Below, piece after piece: positions 1 through 7,490 of a stretch of 64,000 nucleotides of DNA. Position 1 is the first letter of the stretch; every line of letters starts with the position of its first letter. The position numbers and the translations under genes are program-made. The DNA comes from Cecembia rubra (GTDB lineage Bacteria; Bacteroidota; Bacteroidia; Cytophagales; Cyclobacteriaceae): contig NZ_PYGF01000001.1 in assembly GCF_003014575.1 (NCBI RefSeq), positions 1,054,001 to 1,118,000 of the forward strand, given 5' to 3'. The notes under the pieces are model-generated. The model saw only the letters and a list, made by a program, of their open reading frames with translations. It was not told the origin of the DNA and made no database searches.

Positions 1-117
1 ACTTCCAATGAATGCAATATTGGGTTTATTATCAGGTAACTCCTCCTCTAATGCTTCAAAAATCGGCTTTCCAAAAATTACCTTTACGGCATGTGTTTTA
101 TAATTAAATGGAATCAT
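1..117 (-). CDS. Maleylacetate reductase / iron-containing alcohol dehydrogenase, N-terminal 39 codons (runs off window)
   Basis: An ATG at 117-115 opens a frame that stays open to base 1. The 39 visible residues begin MIPFNYKTHAVKVIFGK and end NIAFIGS, which resembles the N-terminus of maleylacetate reductases of the Fe-ADH family, where the first strands of the NAD(P)-binding domain follow. The family reduces maleylacetate to 3-oxoadipate. It follows the thiolase gene by 27 bases on the same strand and is the last visible gene of the ring-cleavage operon, which supports the assignment strongly. Only the start is present, so metal ligands and length cannot be checked. Another iron-containing dehydrogenase is possible. 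Confidence 0.6.
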   Translation of the reverse strand, partial: MIPFNYKTHAVKVIFGKPIFEALEEELPDNKPNIAFIGS

Positions 118-144
118 CGGTATATTTTTAATAAGTTAATTCAC

Positions 145-1353
145 TCAGGATACCCGTTCAACAACCACGGCATAACCCTGGCCAACACCTACACAAAGTG
201 TGGCGATTGCATACTTTTTTTGATGGAGTACTAGCTCCTCTACTGCAGTTTGTAAAATCCGGGCTCCAGTCATACCCAATGGATGTCCCAGTGCTATGGC
301 TCCTCCATTGGGATTGATACGGGGATCATTGTCCTTTAATTTCCATTCCCTAATGCAGGCCAAAGATTGTGCTGCAAAAGCCTCGTTGAGTTCAATCACG
401 TCCATGTCTTCCCAGTTTAACCCTGCTTTTGCTAAGGCTTTATTTGCAGCTTCGACAGGGCCAATACCCATGATTCTCGGTTCCACTCCTACTACTTGTG
501 AACTCAAAATCCTGGCTTTTGGCTTTAATCCGTATTTTACAACTGCATCTTCAGAGGCTATCAACATTGCAGCAGCACCATCATTCAGACCGGATGCGTT
601 CCCTGCAGTTACAGTCCCATCCTTTTTGAAAGCTGGTTTCAATGCTGCCAATTTTTCCAAAGTAGTATCTTCCCTTATAAATTCATCTTCTTCGAACCGA
701 AGAATTTCACCTTTCTTGGAAGCTATATCCACTGGAATTATCTCTTTGCTCAACCGTCCATTTTCTCTAGCCGAAGCTGCTTTCATCTGACTTTGATAAG
801 CAAATAAATCCTGATCTTCTCTGGAAATACCATACATCTCTACCAAATTCTCAGCGGTAATTCCCATAGGATCTGAACCATACATTTTCTCCATCTTTGG
901 GTTAACAAAACGCCAACCAAAACTTGAGTCATACATCTGGGCGTCATTACCGAAGGCAGAGCTCGGTTTTGCTATCACATAGGGTCCGCGGGTCATATGC
1001 TCCACCCCTCCTGCAATAAACAAATCTCCGTCACCTGCCATAATTGCCCTTTTGGCATGAACAACAGCCGATAAGCCGGAAGAACATAACCTGTTAATGG
1101 TTTCTCCTGGAACCGATACCGGAAGCCCTGCCAATAAGGACGCCATTCGGGCAACATTCCGGTTATCTTCACCCGCTTGATTATGGCAACCCAAAATCAC
1201 ATCATCTAAGGCATCTTTTGGTAGTTCGGGAAATCTATCCATCAAACCTTTGATGACATAAGCCGCCAGGTCATCTGCCCGCATTGAGGATAGCCCCCCT
1301 TTAAACTTTGCAATTGGGGTCCTGACTGCATCAATGATATATACGTTTCTCAT
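145..1353 (-). CDS. pcaF: 3-oxoadipyl-CoA thiolase (acetyl-CoA acetyltransferase family)
   Basis: This 402-residue protein is a full-length degradative thiolase. It shows the nucleophilic cysteine in NRLCSSG (Cys90), the NEAFAAQ motif, the GHP motif (His357) and the second active-site cysteine in LCVGVGQG (Cys387). The N-terminus MRNVYIIDAVRTPIAKFKGG is typical of the PcaF/PaaJ subfamily. The expected reaction is cleavage of 3-oxoadipyl-CoA with CoA to succinyl-CoA and acetyl-CoA in the cytoplasm. Its ATG overlaps the stop of the CoA-transferase beta gene by four bases, so translation is probably coupled. The substrate is inferred from neighbours; a fatty-acid thiolase with the same motifs would be the alternative. 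Confidence 0.88.
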   Translation of the reverse strand: MRNVYIIDAVRTPIAKFKGGLSSMRADDLAAYVIKGLMDRFPELPKDALDDVILGCHNQAGEDNRNVARMASLLAGLPVSVPGETINRLCSSGLSAVVHAKRAIMAGDGDLFIAGGVEHMTRGPYVIAKPSSAFGNDAQMYDSSFGWRFVNPKMEKMYGSDPMGITAENLVEMYGISREDQDLFAYQSQMKAASARENGRLSKEIIPVDIASKKGEILRFEEDEFIREDTTLEKLAALKPAFKKDGTVTAGNASGLNDGAAAMLIASEDAVVKYGLKPKARILSSQVVGVEPRIMGIGPVEAANKALAKAGLNWEDMDVIELNEAFAAQSLACIREWKLKDNDPRINPNGGAIALGHPLGMTGARILQTAVEELVLHQKKYAIATLCVGVGQGYAVVVERVS

Positions 1354-2123
1354 TTTTGGGAATGGGTATGGGCGATAGACGTTCTATATTGTAAATCTCT
1401 CAGTACATGTAAGTACTCCAGTGACGGTACTTCTGTCACCGCTAGGTTTTCAGATATTTTCAAATCCCATCCGGTATTATCCTTTATTTCCTGTATGCTG
1501 ATTCCCGGATGAATTGAAGTCAGTTCAAATTCCTTTGATTCAGGATTCGGTCTTAGGATACCCATATCTGTAATGATACATTGGGGCCCTTCTCCAGGGA
1601 TTCCCATTTTTCTCCTCTCATCCCCCCCATTAAGGTAGCCTGCTGATGTGATAAAATCCACTTTTTCTACAAAAGCCCTTATGTTGTGTTTCATGATCAC
1701 GAAGGTGTTCTTCGCATTGGAAGCTATTTCAGGCGCCCCACCGGCACCTGGTAAGCGGACTTTTGGTTTTTTATATGGTCCAATCACTGTAGAATTGATA
1801 TTCCCAAATTTATCAATTTGTGCTCCGCCAAGGAAACCCACATCCACTTTTCCTCCCTGAAGCCAGTAATTGAAAATTTCAGGCACAGAAACTACTGTGC
1901 TGGCTGTTTCAGCCAAAATATCATCCCCAATAGAAAGGGGGAGTAGATGTGGCTTGGTATCAATTGTCCCGGACTCATAAATCAGGACAATATCAGGTGC
2001 ATGGGTCAACCTGGCCAGGTTACATGCAGTACTCGGAAGTCCTATTCCTACAAAACAAACTTCCCCATTTTGAAGTAATCGGGAAGCAGTTATGATCATC
2101 ATTTCTTCTTTGGTGTATTCCAT
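1350..2123 (-). CDS. catJ: 3-oxoadipate CoA-transferase, beta subunit (CatJ/GctB-like)
   Basis: The 257-residue protein belongs to family I CoA-transferases of the glutaconate/CatIJ type. The motif IYESGTIDTKP places the expected catalytic glutamate at Glu50, which would form the glutamyl-CoA thioester, and LGGAQIDKFGNIN and GAGGAPEIA are family signatures. With the alpha subunit it would move CoA from succinyl-CoA to 3-oxoadipate. The size fits the CatIJ-type enzymes of chloroaromatic degraders better than the shorter PcaIJ. It sits 21 bases after the alpha subunit and overlaps the thiolase start, giving an alpha-beta-thiolase order in the direction of transcription. Confidence 0.85.
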   Translation of the reverse strand: MEYTKEEMMIITASRLLQNGEVCFVGIGLPSTACNLARLTHAPDIVLIYESGTIDTKPHLLPLSIGDDILAETASTVVSVPEIFNYWLQGGKVDVGFLGGAQIDKFGNINSTVIGPYKKPKVRLPGAGGAPEIASNAKNTFVIMKHNIRAFVEKVDFITSAGYLNGGDERRKMGIPGEGPQCIITDMGILRPNPESKEFELTSIHPGISIQEIKDNTGWDLKISENLAVTEVPSLEYLHVLRDLQYRTSIAHTHSQK

Positions 2124-2144
2124 TGAATTTTTTGATTGCTGGTT

Positions 2145-2975
2145 TTAGGGGATTTGGTTTACACTTTTGGAAAGAACATGCACATTCATCCATTCCTCAA
2201 AGTTTGCCTGGCTTCTGGAAATTTCATCCCATTGCTTGTAGAAACTATTGTCTCTTTTGTAATAGCCCATGGCATAAGAGGGTTGAGCACCATTTGGGGC
2301 CAAAGCAACGCCTGTTACCAACCAATGAGGAATGACAATTCCTTGGTTCTGGGTATCCAGTTCATCCACAACTTCTTCAACTGTCACAAGTACCTTCTTG
2401 GAAGCATAGACTACTTCTTTTTGTACTCCGGTAATACCCCAGATTTTAATATTTCCTTTTTTGTCTGCCTGCTGGGCGTGAATGATCCCTACATCGGGTC
2501 TAATTGCTTTTATGGCAGCTAATTTTTCCCCTGTAAATGGACAAGTAACCCCCTTGATGTACTCAGGGTTTTCTTTGGCCAGATCTGTTCCGGTATATCC
2601 TCTTAATACACCAAAGGGCAAACCTGAAGCTCCTGCCTGATAGGCACAGGCCATTGCAGCATGGCTATGTTCTTCAATTTCTAGTGGAGTAGGTATCCCT
2701 TTTTCCACAGCTTCTCTCAATCGGTGAAGAGAACCCACTCCTGGATTGCCCCCCCATGAAAAAACCACCTTCTTCACCAGTCCCATTCCTATCAATTGGT
2801 CATAAATCAAATCAGGGGTCATTCTGATCAGAGTGAGCTCCTTTTTACCTTGTCTGATAATTTCATGACCTGCTTCAAATGGAATTAAATGAGTAAAACC
2901 CTCCATGGCAATTTGATCTCCATCATGGATATGATTTTGGATCAAAAATGACAAGGGTTGAAATTTATCAAGCAT
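2145..2975 (-). CDS. catI: 3-oxoadipate CoA-transferase, alpha subunit (CatI/GctA-like)
   Basis: The 276-residue protein shows the glutaconate-CoA-transferase alpha fold: an early GDQIAMEGF segment, FSWGGNPGVGSLHR in the CoA-binding region, and the conserved stretch around PDVGIIHAQQADKKGNI. It would pair with the adjacent beta subunit to activate 3-oxoadipate as a CoA ester. At about 276 residues it matches CatI-like subunits (about 280) rather than PcaI (about 230). It is the second gene of the operon, 81 bases downstream of the ring-cleavage dioxygenase. A small hairpin in that gap could modulate the ratio of the two parts. The exact acyl acceptor is an inference from the pathway context. 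Confidence 0.83.
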   Translation of the reverse strand: MLDKFQPLSFLIQNHIHDGDQIAMEGFTHLIPFEAGHEIIRQGKKELTLIRMTPDLIYDQLIGMGLVKKVVFSWGGNPGVGSLHRLREAVEKGIPTPLEIEEHSHAAMACAYQAGASGLPFGVLRGYTGTDLAKENPEYIKGVTCPFTGEKLAAIKAIRPDVGIIHAQQADKKGNIKIWGITGVQKEVVYASKKVLVTVEEVVDELDTQNQGIVIPHWLVTGVALAPNGAQPSYAMGYYKRDNSFYKQWDEISRSQANFEEWMNVHVLSKSVNQIP

Positions 2976-3010
2976 GTGTTTTTTTAAGCTTTATCATTAA
3001 AGAAATACAA

Positions 3011-3039
3011 TAAAGAAGCCCCAGTAAGAGACTTCTTTA
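3011..3039 (-). promoter_or_regulatory. Intercistronic hairpin in the ring-cleavage operon
   Basis: TAAAGAAG at 3011-3018 and CTTCTTTA at 3032-3039 form an 8-bp stem with a 13-base loop between the dioxygenase and CoA-transferase genes. There is no long T tract after it on the minus strand, so it is more likely an mRNA-stabilising or weak attenuating stem than a full terminator. Confidence 0.3.
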
Positions 3040-3056
3040 AGGGAATACCATCCAAA

Positions 3057-4034
3057 TTACTTGTTGAGATATTTTGGAAGCTGTATAGGTTCTAAAGGTT
3101 TCACAATTTCAGACCTTCTGGATTCAAATATGGGTGGCAGCAATAACTGATGACCCAAAAGGTCTGCTGGTTCATCTATTGCAAAACCAATATCGGAAGT
3201 CGCATATTCAAACAGAACTCCAGATGGGGTTCTGTTATAAATAGAGTGGAAATAATTCCTATCCTTCAACTCGGTCACATCTGTATATCCAAATCCTTCA
3301 ATGTAAGCCTTCAGTTCCAGATTGTGTTCATCCTTTTCTGTCGCAAAGGCAATATGATGAGGAATACCCACCCCGAAAGTCCAAGAACCTTGCTCCATAT
3401 CAGGTACATGATGCAATTCAATGGTTTTCATTGCTCCGCCCTCTTTGATGTGATAGCGATGAAAATTCCCATCCTGACCTACTTTTTTGAAGTTAAGCAT
3501 TTTGGTCATGTATGCATCCATTTCAATGATGTCCCTCGTTCGGATTGTAGCTCCGAAAATGCCCCTGATTCCATTTTCTTTAGAAATTTCATCTGTCTGC
3601 CAGGCATTTCTATGGTCATTATCTACCCCTACTACTGCCATTCCTATTCCGGAACGGTCTTCAAAGCTGATCATCTTTTGACCAAATCGTTCGATGATTC
3701 CCGAATTCTCTACGCCATGATTTTTTAAATGATTTACCCAGAACTTAAGAGAATCAGTTGGTACAGAAAAGGAAGAAGTCTCTATTTGACCTGAACCTTT
3801 TCTTCCATAAACTCCGGCCTTTTTAAAGGGAAAAGTAGTCCAAACGGAGCCTACCTCAGCATCTGCATTGGCATAGTAAAGGTGGTAAATACTTGCGGAT
3901 CCATCGAAAAGTACTGTCTGCTTAATCATCCGCATTCCCAAAACTTGGGTAACAAAATCAATGTCATCTTGGGCAGAGCCCACACTTACCGTAAGGTGAT
4001 GAATACCCTTGATGTATTCAGCTGGATTCGTCAT
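3057..4034 (-). CDS. Ring-cleaving dioxygenase of the PcpA/LinE/MhqO family (probable hydroquinone 1,2-dioxygenase)
   Basis: This 325-residue protein carries two tandem VOC (glyoxalase-fold) domains. The expected Fe(II) ligands are visible: the GIHHLT motif (His12/13), GIPHHIAF (His226/227) and GVLFEYATSD (Glu276). Tyr266 in SIYNRTP matches the active-site tyrosine position I recall for PcpA. The family opens hydroquinone rings between a hydroxylated carbon and its neighbour. Chlorohydroquinones give (chloro)maleylacetate, while plain hydroquinone gives 4-hydroxymuconic semialdehyde. It is the first gene of an operon that supplies the later steps down to succinyl-CoA, which favours catabolism over quinone detoxification (the MhqO role in Bacillus). 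Chlorinated versus plain substrate cannot be decided here. Confidence 0.82.
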   Translation of the reverse strand: MTNPAEYIKGIHHLTVSVGSAQDDIDFVTQVLGMRMIKQTVLFDGSASIYHLYYANADAEVGSVWTTFPFKKAGVYGRKGSGQIETSSFSVPTDSLKFWVNHLKNHGVENSGIIERFGQKMISFEDRSGIGMAVVGVDNDHRNAWQTDEISKENGIRGIFGATIRTRDIIEMDAYMTKMLNFKKVGQDGNFHRYHIKEGGAMKTIELHHVPDMEQGSWTFGVGIPHHIAFATEKDEHNLELKAYIEGFGYTDVTELKDRNYFHSIYNRTPSGVLFEYATSDIGFAIDEPADLLGHQLLLPPIFESRRSEIVKPLEPIQLPKYLNK

Positions 4035-4047
4035 TTGGCTAATGGGT

Positions 4048-4078
4048 TTAAGTTAATAAATATGATTTTTCAACTTAA
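4048..4078. promoter_or_regulatory. Inverted repeat before the ring-cleavage dioxygenase (possible operator)
   Basis: TTAAGTT at 4048-4054 and AACTTAA at 4072-4078 are perfect 7-bp arms separated by 17 bases, lying 14-44 bases upstream of the dioxygenase ATG. The place fits an operator or a 5'-UTR stem. It does not resemble the TGTGA-N6-TCACA Crp site, so the link with the neighbouring Crp/Fnr regulator is only positional. Confidence 0.25.
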
Positions 4079-4152
4079 GCCTTCTACCAGATGTTTTCCT
4101 TTTTTGAGAGTTTAACTGACTTTGCCTTGATTTATTAAATTACTTTAATTTT

Positions 4153-4737
4153 TTAAGCTTTATTGGCCAACTTTCTTCGGATCATACTGAGAAACTCCGG
4201 AGTAATCCCCAAATAGGATGCAATGTATTTTTGGGCGATTAAAAGTTCCAGCTTGGGGAAGTTTTTTACGAAAGTCAGGTATTTTTCCTCTGCTGAAAAT
4301 GAAATATTCCTGATGATTCTCTTTTGATGGCTGATAAGGGAGTTTTGAAAAAGTATCCTGAAGTACCTTTCAAAGGAAGGGTGCTCTGCACATAAGCTTT
4401 CAAAAGCATTCTTATCTAAAGTCCAAACTTCTGTATCAGACATGGCTTTAATGGTGTAACTGGAAGGCGTTCCCTGCATAAAACTCTGAAGGTCACCAGT
4501 CCACCACTTATCCAGTCCAAATTGTATCACATGGTTGAAATTTTTGCTATCGCTGTAATAAGTCATAAGGCAACCCTTCCTGATAAAAATAAATGGAGAT
4601 ACCGGATCGCCTTTTTCAACCAAAACTTCATTTTTTCGGTATTTTACATACTTTCCTTTACCAAAAAAATCTTTGACCTCCTCTTTGGTAAATGGAACAT
4701 AAGTCCTGAAATTTTCAAGAATATCTTCATGCATCAT
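4153..4737 (-). CDS. Crp/Fnr-family transcriptional regulator
   Basis: The 194-residue protein has an N-terminal cyclic-nucleotide-binding-type beta-roll (about residues 25-115, with KYRKNEVLVEKGDPVSPFIF near its start) and a C-terminal recognition region ending IASYLGITPEFLSMIRRK. This is the usual layout of Bacteroidota Crp/Fnr proteins. There are no Fnr-type N-terminal cysteines, so an iron-sulfur sensor is unlikely and the ligand is unknown. It lies 118 bases upstream of the ring-cleavage operon on the same strand and is the obvious candidate regulator. A copy of its first 28 codons also exists at 10613-10698 as part of the duplicated tract. The start is MM at 4737; the second ATG is equally possible. 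Confidence 0.85.
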   Translation of the reverse strand: MMHEDILENFRTYVPFTKEEVKDFFGKGKYVKYRKNEVLVEKGDPVSPFIFIRKGCLMTYYSDSKNFNHVIQFGLDKWWTGDLQSFMQGTPSSYTIKAMSDTEVWTLDKNAFESLCAEHPSFERYFRILFQNSLISHQKRIIRNISFSAEEKYLTFVKNFPKLELLIAQKYIASYLGITPEFLSMIRRKLANKA

Positions 4738-6086
4738 CCTGGCAAGTTATAACAATTACCAAAACTTCCCAATGGTTTACAACTGCACCAATTTCCACCT
4801 TCCCCTACGGAATACCAAAGTGCTGACAACAGCATGGAGAGAATGGCTCAGTGCAATCGCTATAAAGACTCCTACTGCACCTAATCCGAAATGATTTGCC
4901 AAAATATAGGCTAAAGGAATTTGAAAGCCCCAAAGAACGGTTAGATTGATGATTGTGGGGGTCCTGGTATCACCAGCCCCATTGAGTGATTGCGTCATGA
5001 CCATTCCATAGGCAAAGAAGATATATCCCAGGCAAATAATGGTAAGTCCCAATCGGCCAATTTCTATTACTCCTTTGTCATCATTAAAAATCCCTATAAA
5101 AAAACCTGCCCCACCTATGAAAATTATTGAACATATTCCTAAAAAAACAGCAGTAATATGGGCTGCCAACCATGCCGAACGTTCTGCCCTTCCAGGCTGC
5201 AAAGCTCCAAGATTTTGACCAACCAAGGTGGCTGCCGCATTGGAAAGCCCCCAGCCTGGCAACAGTGCAAAGATAATCAAGCGAACTGCAATGGTATAAC
5301 CGGCCAAGGCAACCGAACCAGATTCAGATATGATCCTCATCAATAAAATCCAGGAAGCAGATTCAATGAGAAATTGCCCCATCCCCCCTGAAGCCACTTT
5401 GAGTATGGTCCAGATTGTACTTAGCTTCATTTGGATGTTCCTCATGGTAAACTTGATGAGGGACTTCCCATTGAGGAGGATGTAAAACTGATACAAGACG
5501 CCAATACCTCTACCTGTGGTAGTGGCCCATGCTGCCCCTTCCAAACCCATTCCAGGAATAGGTCCAAGACCAAAAATTAATAACGGATCCAATATTATGT
5601 TGAAGCCATTGGCAATCCACAGTGCCCGCATGGCAACAGCGGCATTACCAGCACCTCTGAAAATACCGTTGATCAAAAACAACAGCATTACACAAACATT
5701 CCCTCCAAAAATAATCTGAGTATACCGGTGCCCTGAATTGATTACCTCAATTTCCCCTCCCATTATGCTCAGAAGCTCTTTGGCATAGACTACACCCAAA
5801 ACAGCCACAACAACTGCAAAAAACGAACATACCACTATGGCCTGAAAGGCTGCTGAAGAAGCTGCATCAGATTGTTTCTCTCCTATTCTCCTTGCTACTA
5901 TTGCAGTCGCTGCCATGCTCAAGCCAATTGAAATGGAGTAAATGATTGTCAAAACAGATTCAGTCAATCCTACCGTAGCTACAGCATATACCCCCAATTT
6001 GCCTACAAAAAATATATCCACAACAGCAAACAGGGATTCCATAACCATTTCCAAAATCATAGGAATGGATAAGTAAAAAATGGCTT
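4652..6086. repeat. Left copy of a 1,435-bp near-identical duplicated tract
   Basis: Bases 4652-6086 match 10613-12047 at a constant offset of 5,961 with only six substitutions that I could count by eye, so about 99.6% identity with no indels. The tract begins inside the Crp/Fnr gene and ends inside the 5' part of the MATE gene. Beyond both edges the match stops abruptly: the Crp/Fnr gene continues only on the left, and the MATE N-termini differ clearly. This pattern suggests recent copying or gene conversion from left to right. Confidence 0.92.
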
Positions 6087-6167
6087 TTTGATGCTGATTT
6101 GGGTAAAATCCTCCTCCTTACCTGCTAAGGCTGCTTTAAAATGCTGGAAAAATGTCCTGAAAGTCAT
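4777..6167 (-). pseudogene. MATE-family efflux transporter, frameshifted left copy
   Basis: From base 6060 down the frame encodes 427 residues identical, apart from a few substitutions, to the intact MATE transporter at 10738-12129. The natural start is the ATG at 6167-6165 (MTFRTFFQHFKAALAGKEEDF). One base is missing at about 6085-6089: GGCTTTTTGAT here against GGCTTTCTTGAT in the intact copy. This puts the first 30 or so codons out of frame with the rest. An internal ATG at 6060 could still give a protein lacking the first amphipathic segment and part of helix 1, so partial function is not excluded. The frameshift falls at the edge of the duplicated tract. Confidence 0.8.
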
Positions 6168-6447
6168 AGTAGCCTTTTATTTCCTGTTAAGAAAGTGCCC
6201 CATGGGATAGGTATCTTCCCGAATTCAATAAAATTTTAGAAACGATTACAAAACCGCACACAAAGTTGACCGAAAAAAACACCAAGTACAACACATGAAT
6301 GAGGGAATATATAGCAAGTGTCCTCTTTAAAATAAAAGTCTGAAAATATACCCTTGCCTTTAAAAACAATTTACCAATTTTTGGAAGTTATAATTTGAGA
6401 TCTATTATATCAATTTTGAATCAATCAATAACCTTTAAGAATAAACT

Positions 6448-6693
6448 ATGAAAACCTACTACGATTCTGAAGACCTGAAGAAGTTTGGCAAAATAGTAGA
6501 ATTTCAAAAATCCATGGCTGATAAATTTTTCGCCTATTATGGTGAAGTATTCAAGGAAGGAGCTCTGACAGCCAGGGAAAAATCCCTCATTGCGCTAGCA
6601 GTAGCCCACGCCATTCAGTGTCCGTACTGCATAGATGCTTATACTGTGGACAGTATGGAAAAAGGTTGAGATGAAGAGCAAATGATGGAAGCA
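6448..6693 (+). pseudogene. Truncated AhpD-like (carboxymuconolactone decarboxylase family) gene, arsenosugar-locus type
   Basis: The frame encodes 73 residues closely similar to the intact protein at 12424-12756, including the CPYC redox motif. It stops at a TGA (6667-6669) where the intact copy has a TGC cysteine codon. After the TGA, homology continues for eight codons (DEEQMMEA) and then ends at 6693, replaced by unrelated sequence. The last third of the protein is therefore gone. At DNA level the two copies differ at many synonymous sites (roughly 80% identity), unlike the adjacent MATE tract. It is best read as a relic of an older second arsenosugar locus. Confidence 0.85.
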
Positions 6694-7139
6694 GGCTATT
6701 CCCTGAATATTGTTCATGGAAATTTGTTAGTGGTCATCAAATCCTCCTAGGGCGGGCAGGCAATTACAACCAAAATCACTAATTTCAGAGGGATCCCCGC
6801 TATTCGGGGGGATAGGTGTGAAATAGTTGAACTAAGAAATAGTAGAGATTTTTTTTACAGTCTGAAGTTAGCGGTAATTCCCCCTACTTTAAAAAATTGA
6901 TTTCATAAGTTAACGTTTTCATATTATAAAATTTAAAACCATCTATAAGTCAATATTTTATTTAAATTTAAATATTTTATCCAAAATTTTTACAGTTGAT
7001 AATCAAATTGTTAGGAGGTTTAATGAATTATATTTTTAAGTAAAACTTGATTTTTAATTAGGGGGGGGATATGTTAAGTGCAGGTTTTGAGCGCTAAAAT
7101 CTTTTTAATCAATTTATTAACAAATTAAATTTTATAATC
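6694..7139. other. AT-rich intergenic stretch with no gene; poly-G tract and GC hairpin
   Basis: No credible coding region is present. After the AhpD-like fragment there is a short GC-rich hairpin (CCCCG at 6795-6799 pairing with CGGGG at 6805-6809). Then follows very AT-rich DNA with a run of T at about 6850 and a run of eight G at 7061-7068. The G8 run is 71 bases before the start codon of the small cysteine-rich peptide, in the region where its promoter should lie. Confidence 0.6.
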
Positions 7140-7364
7140 ATGAGAAAAGTGAAAATAACATTACTTGCACTTGGATTAGGTTTTATGAGTTTTAATCCAC
7201 TTTCAGCTCAAACAATTGAACTACCTGATTGGCCTCCTCATCCAGAGGAGAATTTATGTCGTTGTAAATCTGGCGATTGTTATGGAGTGAACTTAATCAC
7301 TTTTAGAGCAAGGTGTGGTCAAGGAGATTGTTCTTCATCTACTTCAAACTGTCCAACTGATTAA
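7140..7364 (+). CDS. Small secreted six-cysteine peptide
   Basis: The 74-residue product has a clear Sec signal (MRKVKITLLALGLGFMSFN, then PLSAQ, with likely SPase I cleavage after LSA or SAQ). The mature part is about 50 residues, with a proline-rich start (LPDWPPHPEE) and six cysteines in two clusters: CRCKSGDC and RCGQGDCSSSTSNC. An even number of cysteines in an exported peptide suggests three disulfides. Such peptides are known in Bacteroidota next to 6-bladed propeller lipoproteins (the NVEALA-type arrangement), and a propeller-like lipoprotein gene follows here. I do not recognise the exact family. A perfect hairpin directly after the stop should make this the most abundant product of the cassette. 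Confidence 0.72.
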   Translation: MRKVKITLLALGLGFMSFNPLSAQTIELPDWPPHPEENLCRCKSGDCYGVNLITFRARCGQGDCSSSTSNCPTD

Positions 7365-7370
7365 TTTGAC

Positions 7371-7399
7371 AAAGGCTAAAGCTAAATGCTTTAGCCTTT
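7371..7399 (+). terminator. Strong hairpin between the peptide gene and the propeller gene
   Basis: AAAGGCTAAAGC (7371-7382), loop TAAAT, GCTTTAGCCTTT (7388-7399): a perfect 12-bp stem seven bases after the peptide stop codon. The following sequence is A/T-rich but not a pure T run, so termination is probably partial. Read-through would give low expression of the downstream lipoprotein gene. Confidence 0.75.
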
Positions 7400-7490
7400 A
7401 AAATTATTATGGATCAATTTATATGTATGCTGTTTCTAACAGGTTCCTAAAAGCATAACTTTAATTTATAAATTCTTTAAAGTATCTAAT

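Noticed and set aside
6187-6369. 60-codon minus-strand reading frame upstream of the left MATE gene.
   Set aside because: Hydrophobic by chance in AT-rich DNA, located in the divergent promoter gap, no counterpart in the right locus.
6667-6669. In-frame UGA at a cysteine position of the AhpD-like gene as possible selenocysteine.
   Set aside because: Homology ends eight codons later, no stem-loop of SECIS type follows the UGA, and the intact paralog has an ordinary cysteine at a non-catalytic position. A nonsense mutation in a relic is simpler.
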